Source of the DNA: Zea mays | Lineage: Eukaryota > Streptophyta > Magnoliopsida > Poales > Poaceae | DNA length: 64,000 nucleotides | Reading direction: 5' to 3' | Assembly: GCF_902167145.1 (NCBI RefSeq) | Contig: NC_050101.1 | Location: forward strand, 131,842,990-131,906,989 | In this document: piece by piece, positions 10,663 through 21,043 of the stretch | How the letters are laid out: each line of letters starts with the position of its first letter | Position numbering within the stretch: position 1 is the stretch's first letter | Position numbers and translations under genes: made by a program | The notes under the pieces: generated by a model | The model's database searches: none | What the model was told of the DNA's origin: nothing | The model's input: only the letters and a program-made list of their open reading frames with translations

Positions 10663-13600
10663 TTTGGGGTCGAGCCCAGAACCGATCCGGATCTGCTTGG
10701 AGGCGTCGCCACTGGGGTCGAGAGGGACAACCTTGACCGCCTCCACTGGCTCGACGTTGCCGGCATGACGCTTCACGTCTGGCACCTCTTTGGAGAGGCT
10801 TTCCAGGTCGGCGATGAGGGCCTCGGACTCGGCGAGGGCCTCGGCGTACTCCATGCACTCCACGTCGCATTCGAACGCGTGTTTGTACGTGGGGCCGACG
10901 GTGATGACCCCGTTGGGGCCCGACATCTTGAGCTTCAGGTAGGTGTAGTTGGGGACGACCATAAACTTCGCGTAGCATGGCCTCCCCAGTACCGCGTGGT
11001 AGGTTCCTCGGAACCCGACCACCTCGAACGTCAGAGTCTCCCTTCGGAAGTTGGAGGGCGTTCCGAAGCAGACGGGAAGGTCGAGTCGTCCGAGGGGCTG
11101 GACGCGCTTCCCGGGAATGATCCCGTGGAAGGGCGCAGCGCCTGCTCGGACGGAGGACAGATCGACGCGCAGGAGCCTGAGGGTCTCGGCGTAGATGATG
11201 TTGAGGCAGCTGCCCCCGTCCATAAGGACCTTGGTGAGCCTGACGTCGCCGACGACGGGGTCGACGACGAGCGGGTATTTCCCCGGGCTCGGCACATGGT
11301 CGGGGTGGTCAGCTTGGTCGAAGGTGATGGGCTTGTCGGACCAGTCTAGGTAGACTGGCGCCGCCACCTTCACCGAGCAGACCTCCCGGCGCTCTTGCTT
11401 GCGATGCCGAGCCGAGGCATTCGCCGCATGCCCACCATAGATCATGAAGCAGTCGCGGACCTCGGGGAACTCTCCTGCTTGGTGATCTTCCTTCTTGTCG
11501 TCGTCGCGGGCCCTGCCACCCTCCGCGGGTGGCCCGGCCCTGTGGAAGTGGCGCCGAAGCATGATGCACTCCTCAAGGGTGTGCTTGACGGGCCCCTGAT
11601 GATAGGGGCATGGCTCCTTGAGCATCTTGTCGAAGAGGTTAGCACCTCCGGGGGGCTTCCGAGGGTTCTTGTACTCGCCGGCGGCGACAAGATCCGCGTC
11701 GGCGGCGTCGCGTTTCGCTTGCGACTTCTCCTTGCCTTTCTTCTTGGCGCCGCGCGGAGTAGACGCCTCGGGAGCATCTTCCGATGGGCGGCCCTGGGGC
11801 TGCTTGTCCTTTCGGAAGATAGCCTCGACCGCCTCCTGGCCAGAGGCGAACTTGGTGGCGATGTCCATCAGCTCGCTCGCCCCGGTGGGGGTCTTGCGAC
11901 CCAACTTATTCACCAGGTCGCGGCAGGTGGTGCCGGCAAGGAACACGCCGATGATATCCGAGTCGGTGATGTTGGGCAGCTCGGTGCGCTGCTTCGAGAA
12001 TCGCCGGATGTAGTCCCGGAGGGACTCTCCCGGCTGCTGCCGGCAGCTTCAGAGGTCTCAGGAATTCCCGGGGCGCACGTACGTGCCCTAGAAATTGCCG
12101 GCGAAGGCTTGGACCAGGTCATCCCAGTTGGAGATCTGCCTCGGAGGCAGGTGCTCCAACCAGGCGCGAGCGGTGTCGGAGAGGAACAGGGGGAGGTTGC
12201 GGATGATGAGGTTGTCGTCGTCCGTTCCACCCAGTTGACAGGCCAGGCGGTAGTCCGCGAGCCACAGTTCCGGTCTCGTTTCCCCCGAGTACTTTGTGAT
12301 AGTAGTCGGGGGTCGGAACCGAGTCGGGAACGGTGCCCGTCGGATGGCCCGGCTGAAGGCCTGCGGACCGGGTGGTTCGGGCGAGGGACTCCGATCCTCC
12401 CTGCTGTCGTAGCGTCCCCCACGCCTGGGGTGGTAACCTCGGCGCACACTCTCATCGAGGTAGGCCCGACGGTCGCGATGATGGTGCTCGTTGCCGAGGT
12501 GGCCCGGGGCCGCAGGCGCGGTGTTGCGCATGCGCCCGGTGTAGACCGAGGCTTCCCACATGAATCGGGAAGTCGCGGCATGAGGTTCCGAGGGGTATCC
12601 CTGCCTTCGGGAGGCAGAGCTCTCGGCCCATCGGACCACAGCGCCTTCCAGGAGATTCTTGAGCTCTCCCTGGATTCGCCGACCCTCGGTGGTTGATGGC
12701 TCCGGCATCGCGCGGAGAAGCATCGCTGCTGCAGCCAGGTTCTGACCGACCCCACTGGATGCGGGTGGCGGCCTGACCCTGACGCCGTCGGCGACGCGGT
12801 GCTGGAGACCCTGGGGCAGGTGACGCATTTCTCCGGCCGAGGGTTGGCCCGCCCATGCCTGCCCGACGTCCCGGCGGATCGGCTCAAGCGCTCCTGCTCC
12901 CTCGTTGAGCCTGGCCTGCGCCCCGCGGACTTGCTCGAGCTGTGGGTCGTGACCCCCCGCCGGAACGGGGACCACAGCTAGCTCCCGTGGGATGTCAGCG
13001 CGAGGCACCGGCCTAGGGAGATCACCGTCCTCCGGCATGCCGAGATGATTGCCTTTGGAGGGATCCCCTAGATCGACGTGGAAACATTCGCGGCTTGGGC
13101 CGCAGTCCTCGTCGTCGAGGCTGCGGCTATCATCGGAACAGTCGGAGAGGCAGTAGTCACATGCGGTCATGAAGTCCCGCATGGCACTGGGGTTGCCAAA
13201 TCCAGAGAAATCCCAACAGATGTTGGGGTCGTCATCTTCCTCAGACCCAGAGGGCCCGTAGGTCGAGACGTCCGTCAGCCGGTCCCAAGGCGACCGCATG
13301 CGAAACCCCAGAGGGTTTGACCTCGCCTCTACGAGAGCGCCTGCCAAAGCAAGGTCGCTAGGTGGGTTGAGGCTGAGTCCAAATGACGTAGGATGGGAAT
13401 CGGTCGGTACCTTTCGGTCGACGAGCAGCGACATAGTCACGTCGGGGACTGATTGCACCGCCGTCTCAGGTACGAGGGCGACGTCCTACAAGCTCTCCGC
13501 GAGCGCACTGGCGTCGTCCACTTGCTTGGGATTGGCGTGTCGCGGGGAGACGGCGCTCGCCTTCGTCTCAAACGCGAGGTCGACGCCCGACGCGCCCCCC

Positions 13601-13908
13601 GTTGGAGCGCTGGGGACGTCGACTCGCTCGACAGCCGACGAGGTGCGGCCTCCCGCTTGGCCTTGGTTGCCCCGCCTCCTCCTCCGTTGTCGGGGGAGAG
13701 GACGGGGCGAGCTCGAACGTTGTTCTTCCACCACGCGGGGAAGACGTCGTCGATTCCGCCGCCGGCGGGCGGGCTGTCGGCCGCCATTGTCGTTGTCGCG
13801 CGGCGGTGGAAGGAGTATCATGTCGTAGCTGCCGTCGAAGGACATGAACTCAAGACTCCCGAAACGGAGCACCGTCCCGGGTCGGAGAGGTTGCTGGAGA
13901 CTGCCCAT
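10660..13908 (-). pseudogene. gag: Tat-A gag-protease
   Basis: One frame from ATG at 13908 to the amber codon at 10660-10662, broken by TAG at 13486, TAG at 12088, and TGA at 12058 and 12049. Order: arginine-rich N-terminal part, Gag capsid-like region (LADYRLACQLGG, ARAWLEHLPP, then ESLRDYIRRF after the stops), an unusual CPYH-x5-H-x4-C zinc-knuckle-like motif, then a retropepsin domain with the DGGS active site and an LGRP motif. Gag packages the RNA and protease processes the polyprotein. No frameshift is present. At two of the stops Tat-B has Q and W in the aligned position, consistent with C-to-T or G-to-A changes. ATG 13908 was chosen because it is the first ATG about 60 bp after the 5' LTR. 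Confidence 0.88.
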
Positions 13909-13950
13909 CTGGAGCTTGACGGGAAGCTGTTCGTCAACACGCAGCAGGCC

Positions 13951-13966
13951 CCTACCTGGCGCGTCA
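13951..13966 (-). promoter_or_regulatory. Tat-A primer binding site
   Basis: Immediately inside the 5' LTR the minus strand reads TGACGCGCCAGGTAGG. Tat-B has the nearly identical TGGCGCGCCAGGTAGG at the same place (38831 onward), and element H has TGGCGTGCCAGGTAG. This is the expected site for a tRNA primer. I do not assign the tRNA. Confidence 0.75.
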
Positions 13967-13968
13967 AC

Positions 13969-15753
13969 TGTCGGCGTTTCGAGACCGGGGGGTCCCTAAG
14001 CCGACGAGTGAATGTCACCGCGTGCCCCAGCCCAGATGGGTCGACGCGAGGCCGAGCGCGAAGGGGGGATGTGAGGTGGCCGGAGATGGGCGTGAGAGAG
14101 GTGGAAATCTCGCGGCCTTCGTGTTCGTCCCGCGCCCAGGTCGGGTGCGCTTGCAGTAGGGGGTTACAAGCGTCCACGCGGGAGAGGGAAGAGAGCGGCC
14201 CCAAGAGAGCGCCTGTCCCGTCCTCGTCCCCGCGCGGCCAACCCTCTCTAAGAGGGCCCTGGTCCTTCCTTTTATAGGCGTAAGGAGAGGATCCAGGTGT
14301 ACAATGGGGGTGTAGCAGAGTGCTACGTGTCTAGCGGGGGAGAGCTAGCGCCCTAAGTACATGCCGATGTGGCAGCCGGAGAGATTTTGGCACCCAGCTG
14401 GTGTGATGTTGTGGCCGTCGGAGGAGCGACGGAGCCTGGCGGAGGGACAGCTGTCGGAGCGGTTGAGTCCTTGCTGACGTCCTCCTGTTTCCGTAAGAGA
14501 GCTGAGAGCCGCCGTCGTCACGGAGCATGCAGGGCGCCATCATTGCCTATCTGGCGGAGCTAGCCAGATGGGACACCAGTCTTGTTCTCTGCGGCCCGAG
14601 TCAGCTCGGGGTAGGGTGATGATGGCGCTTCCTGTTGACGTGGCTGGCCTGCGCCCTAGGTTGGGCGACGTGGAGGCTCCTCCGAAGCCGAGGTCGAGTC
14701 TGTCTTCCATGGCCGAGGCCGAGGCCGAGCCCCTGGGTCGGGCGAGGCGGAGGTCGTTCGGCAGAGGCCAGGGCGGAGTCCGAGCCCTGGGGTCGGGCGA
14801 AGCGAAGTTCGTCGTCTTCCGGGGCTGAGCCCGAGTCCGAGCCCTGGGTCGGGCGGAGCGGAGTTCGTCGTCTTCTGGGACTTAGCCCGAGCCCGAGCCC
14901 TGGGTCGGGCGGAGCGGAGTTCGTCGTCTTCTGGGACTCAGCCCGAGTCCGAGCCCTGGGTCGGGCGGAGCGGAGTTCGCCGTCTTCCGGGACTTAGCCC
15001 GAGTCCGAGCCCTGGGTCGGGCGGAGCGGAGTTCGCCGTCTTCCGGGACTTAGCCCGAGTCCGAGCCCTGGGTCGGGCGGAGCGGAGTTCGTCGTCTTCC
15101 GGGACTTAGCCCGAGTCCGAGCCCTGGGTCGGGCGGAGCGGAGTTCGCCATCTTCCGAGACCTAGCCCGAGTCCGAGCCCTGGGTCGGGCGGAGCGGAGT
15201 TCGCCATCTTCCGAGACCTAGCCCGAGTCCGAGCCCTGGGTCGGGCGGAGCGGAGCTTCCTATGGTGCCTTTGGCAGGGCCTGACTGTCTGTCAGTCTCA
15301 CTCTGTCGAGTGGTACTGCAGTCGGAGTGGCGCAGGCGGCGCTGTCCTTTTGTCAGGCCGGTCAGTGGAGCGGCGAAGTGACGGCGGTCACTTCGGCTCT
15401 GCCGGGGGGCGTGCGTCAGGATAAAGGTGTCAGGCCACCTTTGCGTTAAATGCTCCTACGATTCGGTCGGTCGGTGCGGCGATTTAGTCAGGGTTGCTTC
15501 TTAGCGAAGGCAGGGCCTCGGGCGAGCCGGAGATGTGTCCGCCGTTGGAGGGGGGCCTCGGGCGAGACGGAAATCCCCCTGGGGTCGGCTGCCCTTGTTC
15601 GAGGCTAGGCTCGGGCGAGGCATGATCGAGTCGCTCGAATGGACTGATCCCTGACTTAATCGCACCCATCACGCCTTTGCAGCTTTATGCTGATGGGGGT
15701 TACTAGCTGAGAATTAGGAGTCTTGAGGGTACCCCTAATTATGGTCCCCGACA
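13969..15753 (-). repeat. Tat-A 5' LTR
   Basis: Same sequence and structure as 1660-3443, including nine copies of the 56-bp repeat. The minus-strand TATA box is at the complement of 14269-14276. Transcription from here would read gag-pol on the minus strand. Confidence 0.95.
14776..15255. repeat. 56-bp tandem array in the Tat-A 5' LTR
   Basis: The partner of the array in the other LTR, again nine units. Equal copy number in the two LTRs indicates little expansion or loss since insertion. Confidence 0.85.
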
Positions 15754-15758
15754 ATACT

Positions 15759-15977
15759 GATGTCATATGATTATTCGTGTTATTTCTCATGTTGCATATG
15801 CTTCTTCTTTCATTAGCATATATTATGATGATGAATGTACGTCCTTCATTACCTTCGTCCGAAGATCGTTATATCCTAAGGGAAATAATGCTTCGAAGGA
15901 CGAAGGGCATTAACCATTAACATCTTTCTGTGTTGCCTTGTTCTTAATTCATAGCATTTGAGAACAAGTCCCCAACA
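15759..15977. mobile_element. solo LTR (Opie/Ji-like copia), right part
   Basis: Continuation of the solo LTR after Tat-A and its second ATACT target copy (15754-15758). It contains the CTTCGTCCGAAG-type motifs common in these LTRs and ends GTCCCCAACA at 15977, followed by the target duplication ATGTA. Confidence 0.75.
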
Positions 15978-17033
15978 ATGTACATCATGAAATAATTCAA
16001 GAGGATCAAATTCTCAACTTAGCATATCGCAGACCGTCCAGACCCCTGTTGTGGACCGTATGAGGTGCCAAAAAACCATTATAGGCAGAAACTGTGTCAA
16101 ACTAATGAAATGAACTACAGTCCATTCGAAGAAAAAGGGAATACAGTCTAGCACAGCGTGGACTGTCCGACTACATGCGCATAATGTCCGCTTGTTCAAA
16201 ATCAGATCAACCCAATGGTGCCAACTATTGATCTTAGAGGGGCAGACCATCTAGATCAGAGGCATGGACCGTCCGCGCGTGGTAGAAAAGCATCAATGAC
16301 TAGGAGGTCGTTGGTGGCTATAAATACTACCCCAACCACCCCCTTCAAGGTATCCAAGCTTCCCAAGCAACTCAATCACTCACATTCATTGCAAGAGCTA
16401 GCACTCCACTCTATGTCACACTCAAAGCCATAGAAACTCTCCAAGTCTCATAATTGAGAAATTGATCAATTAGAGATTAGTGCCTTGAGAGAGATATTTG
16501 AGTAGTGTGATCTTGAGATTTGTTGTTGCTCTTTTGCTTGGTGTTCTTAATCATGCTCATTCTTATTCCTAACCTTAATCTCTTACTTTGTAAACCTATC
16601 AAGAGACGCCAAATTGTGTGGTGATCTTACGGGGACTTGGTGTTCTTAATCAAACACTCAATCGGTCTAATTGACCGATTGAGAGAGGGAAAGGATTGAA
16701 AGAAACCCAACCTTAGTGGACTCCTCAAGGGGAGTAGGTTGTTCGAAACTGAACCTCAGGAAACAAATTTCCCATGTTCTTTGTGTTGATTCTTAATTGT
16801 GATTTGTTTTCTCCCTCCCCTTTTTCTTTAGTTCTCTTTCTTGTGCTTGATTCTATATCATTTGAGTTGCTTCTAAGTAATTCCACAATCAATTGAGCAA
16901 CTCTAGCAAGAACATCTCTCCCTCGATTTGATCGTTCTTATTCTTGTTCTAACGCCTAACCGGGGTTCTAGTTTTTTGTGATTTGTGATAAATTTTAGGT
17001 TTCGCGTATTCAGACCCCTCTAGGCAACTTTCA
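15978..17033 (+). repeat. old Ty1/copia LTR remnant
   Basis: Resumes the copia remnant after the solo LTR. It has repeated 'gaccgtcc' phrases near 16031-16275, a TATA box (TATAAATA, 16319-16326) and a downstream AT-rich U5-like part. It ends CCTCTAGGCAACTTTCA at 17033, the end I associate with grass SIRE-type LTRs. The matching LTR start is not visible, so the left boundary is uncertain. Confidence 0.55.
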
Positions 17034-20000
17034 GTTCTACCAGCACAACTCAATGAGAGGCTTTACTAAGATGTAGGTGGGAAGTAGATGATGAAGATGT
17101 GAGAAATGAGGTAGAGCAGGAGTACAAGGGTGGAGGTGGTGGAGATGGGATAGAGCAAGAGTACTAGGGTGGAGGTGGGGGACATGGGGAAGATGGAGAA
17201 GAGCAACAAAATCAAGATGAGGGTGCATAGGCAGGCTATGAGGATGTGATGGGGGTGATTCTACACATTCTTCGTAATATGTGCGGAAGCATATTAGGAA
17301 GATCCATAGTGTTGTCCCACCTTTAGCGCCTGCAATTACTAATGACATGGTTCATATCGTGCCACTTGGTGATTTCTTGTTTTTCTTAAATATGTACATG
17401 ATACTATGATTTTTACTTAATTATATAAATGCAAACTTTCATCCAGGGCATGGCAGGACATGGGTTTTGACGGGAGGGGTCACCATGGACAGGTTAACGT
17501 TGTCTTAGGTAACCTTTGTCATTTGCACAACCTAGGAGTTTTCGTCAACTCGTTGGGAAGACAATTGCATGTACCGCTTGGAAGCACTTCCCCTTGCTTA
17601 AGATGCAGACTTTGGAACTGCATAGCGAGCAGTTAAAGATGACTTTTTGGGTAAGTTTAAAGTTGTCTTTCTTGTGCCATATTCATAAATACTTCACTAA
17701 CAATATTATGAATGTTGTTGCATAAACACTATCGTGTGGCTCTGGAAGACCAAGAACTCGCAAATGGTGTCCTTGAAGTCTGTGCGAAGAAGGATTGCAA
17801 AGACGCATTCTCCAATGCCAGGCTTTGGGCTACGAATGCATTTATGAAGATTGTCAATAATTTGTGATCCATAAATTTTCGAGAGTATTCGGATACGTAC
17901 TTGACTGAGGAGGAGTATCTATAGGAAGATAATATATGAGTTTACTAATTTGATGTATTACTATTATTTTGATACATTAACATATATAGGCTCAACTCTC
18001 ATGGTTGGAAGACCGTTGGATGCTTATTGTGCCCTTTGTCGGTTATGGGCTTCTCTAGAATTTCAAGAGAAGTCCATGAAGAAACGGAGCTCCACATTAA
18101 GGGTTAGGAGCATACGTTTGACGGTGGTGGGAACATTTGTATGACTTGATCAATGGTGAGAGATGCCAAATACTATTTCGAAAACATGTTTTCTGTTACT
18201 AATTGCTAAACACATGAAGCTAAAACTGGTGTTGAGCCATGTCTTATTGACATTTACATGCGGGGGTAATAGGGGATTGGACCCGGTACACCCTGAGGTC
18301 TTGTGCAGCTAGAACATGACTGGGTAACTAGTTAGGTGTTTGATATTTAGGATTATACTTGAAATATTCAATTCTAATTCTAAATTTGTTTTCTTAATTG
18401 CAGGAGCGATATGGGCAAGAGATGGCTCAACACCATGGTGATGACTTCGATTGGAGGCATGGACCCACTAATCCATCGACGGTGCATGCAAGTGGTGTGG
18501 AAAGGCGCATAAACAGTAAGGTGATAATTTCTTAGTTTTTGTTAGTATTTTAACTAAAATTTATAAGTTTTCAATTTTGAAGCTACTCCATATTTACTGG
18601 GATGATTGACTCGAGTGATGTCCAATCATAGAGAGGATCTTCCTCTCAGTTCCGGTGGCACTAATAGAAGACAGTGCCGAACGGAGCAAGATATTATCAT
18701 TAGAAACCTACAAGACCAAATGAGGGCGCAGACGACTTCATGAGGCAGTAATAGGAGTACTTTGCTAAAGAAAAACAGTACCAGACCCAACAACAACAAT
18801 GGATTGCAGTAAATCTAATTTTACAATATTTAGCATTTGTTGTATTTAACAGGACTAACATTTTGTATTTGCACTCAATGTTTCAGCAACTACAACATAA
18901 TGCGGCTAGGCCTTGCTCCCGCCGTCAATGCCCCCTCTGCCGACGATGTTTCCTCAGTAATATACTCTGGGAACATCTGGATCTCATGTTCGTTGTACTT
19001 TCTAAATTTATGTTTAAGTTATTCATTTCTGGATAGATTTAATCAAATTAGGTGAATTTAGCATATTGTTGTTGTGTTGGCCAATCTTTGAGAACTTAGT
19101 AGATTGTAGTTACATTTAGCCAATCTAGGTGAACTTAGTAGATTTTAGTTATAGTTAGTAAATCCAAGTGAACTTAGTAAATTATACCTTTAGTTTTACA
19201 AATTTAATTAGTGAAACCATACTATGTGAATTGTAGTTGAATGTACTCAGTCGGACCAATCTAATCTATTTCAACTAGTATATTTTAGGGATCTGAAGTT
19301 AATATGGCAAATCAATATCATACCCATCCATCAGTGCCACAACCAGCTACAAATGAGATTATTTTTCTTATATTTTAATAACTATATCTGTTTGGTTACG
19401 TATAATGTTATAAATAATCTTTTATTGTAGGATGATTAGGCTACTCACTTCATCAACAATATATTCGCTTTTGATGGTAGCGGACACAAGTATACAACTC
19501 CAATAATCCTAGTGGCTTTAGAAGTTTGTTTCAACTATTTTAGACTATATATTAGTTTGTTTTGTATCGTATTGGATTGTTGATGGACGTATGGACCTGT
19601 TGAATGAATGAACTTGTTGAAGTTATGTGTTGGTTGTGAATGATATATGTGCTTGAAGTTGTATGTGATATGATATTGTGTGTATGAAACTGCATGCATG
19701 TGGTTATGGTGATATGTATGTGATATATTGTTTGTATGTGAAATGAATGTAAAATTGGAGCAAATTTTGATTTCCTGCATAGAATATTCTTTGGTGTCCA
19801 GTTTATTTTAGACGGCATATAGAAAGTCGTTGAAAGTGAGAAATTTTTGGCAAAAAAACATCGAAAATTACAACTGTATTTTTTGCGACCAAACCAGAGG
19901 CCGTCGAAAATCATGACAGCCACCAAAAATAAACGGCGTCGGATAACTTTCGCTGGTCTAGGTACAACCGCCAAAAATAGCTAATTTTTATGGTAGCCGT

Positions 20001-20146
20001 CGAAATAAGAATTATCCACGACGAAATAGAGTCACGTCAAAAACGTGGAAAATAAACTATTGTCGTCGAAAATAAGATATTCTCAAAGGAAAAGCACTTA
20101 TTTTGGGTGGCTTTGGTCACCGAAAATTACCTGATTTTCTGTAGTG
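17034..20146 (+). mobile_element. degraded CACTA (En/Spm)-type transposon, right part
   Basis: Broken plus-strand pieces resemble the plant transposase (Ptta/En/Spm) protein that accompanies CACTA elements: AWQDMGFDGRGHHGQVN near 17448, a piece with EVCAKKDCKDAFSNARLWA near 17770, and ERYGQEMAQHHGDDFDWRHG near 18404. Frames change and stops are frequent, so it is dead. The right end reads ATTTTCTGTAGTG at 20146, the complement of a CACTACAGAAAAT terminus. Inside it are the repeated CGTCGAAAAT-type subterminal motifs expected for CACTA elements (19850-20130). The left end is not in view, perhaps because the copia element at 1-17033 inserted into it. Confidence 0.6.
20119..20146. repeat. CACTA terminal inverted repeat (right end)
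   Basis: The complement reads CACTACAGAAAATCAGGTAA, a classic CACTA terminus. The partner end is outside the window or lost. Confidence 0.65.
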
Positions 20147-20500
20147 GTAGATCAATACTAATTGAGTTATCTAACACCCAATCACCCCATCGTTACATAT
20201 TTCTCTTTTTCTAATCTATTTGTTGTATCCCTGAGATCCAACAAATGTTTAGGTAGCCATGTTTATCTTATAACAACAACCTTCGATGTATATTTCTCTG
20301 ATGGATCATTTAGATTGGTGTTTTGAGCTTTAATGACAAAAACGATCTTTAGATTAACTACTTGACATTAGATTTATTTACTGTGTGTGATAGACATGTT
20401 AGCCCTTGTAGGCACATGATTCAGAATCTGTTTTAGCGTCTAACACCGAGCCTCTGCATGATTGTGTTTCACCAAAAGAACTTACACGAATAGTCGATCA
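20147..20500. other. no recognisable feature
   Basis: AT-rich DNA without usable open frames or repeats I can identify. It is flanked by the CACTA terminus and the possible Helitron terminus. Confidence 0.4.
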
Positions 20501-20531
20501 CTAGTGGATGGCGCGCGCCCTGCGCGCGTTG
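20501..20531 (-). mobile_element. candidate Helitron 3' terminus
   Basis: On the minus strand a short GC palindrome (CGCGCGCAGGGCGCGCG) is followed by CCATCCA and then CTAG with a T after it. Helitrons end with a hairpin a few bases before CTRR and insert between A and T, so the layout fits. Gene-fragment capture to the right also fits. No 5' TC terminus was found, so the element body is not delimited. Confidence 0.42.
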
Positions 20532-20967
20532 TAAAATTCAATTCTAGAGTATTTGGATATATCTAAATTTAAATTATTGCATTTTACAATCAATAATCTG
20601 TATGGTTAGGCAAAGTTAAAACAGTAGATTGTATCATTGCAAGATATGTGCAAAATGACATTTGTTGAGCAAGTTTTTAGCTAGATTATGTTCATAAAAT
20701 TTTGACATATATATACATGCAGAAAGTGGTTGGCTGATGTTATTGTAAGAGCATAGCAGACATTGCACAGAAGACAAAAGTAAACATCATACAAAATATA
20801 GTAGTTGTGTATTACAATAAGTTGTTCGCAATTTCAGTTTGACGTACAGTCAATAAAATCATCACATGTCATATCCAAGTGCGGGCATCAATTAAATTGT
20901 TCCTATACAATGAAGCATTTTTGAGCTTTTAAATATCAAAGAGAAGTTGTAAAATGCAGTGTTGAAG

Positions 20968-21043
<76 letters not shown>

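Larger units (their letters stand above)
1660..15753 (-). mobile_element. Tat-A: complete Tat-lineage Ty3/gypsy retrotransposon
   Basis: About 14.1 kb, minus orientation. It has two nearly identical LTRs (13969-15753 as 5' LTR, 1660-3443 as 3' LTR), a primer binding site next to the 5' LTR, a gag-protease-RT-RNase H-archaeal RNase H-integrase frame, and about 3.9 kb between pol and the 3' LTR. The 5-bp target duplication ATACT is exact (1655-1659, 15754-15758). By eye the LTRs differ at a little over 1% of positions, so the insertion is fairly young. The LTR end sequence reminds me of the maize Xilon-Diguus group, but I cannot confirm the family name without a database. All coding is disrupted by nonsense codons, so the copy is non-autonomous now. 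Confidence 0.93.
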
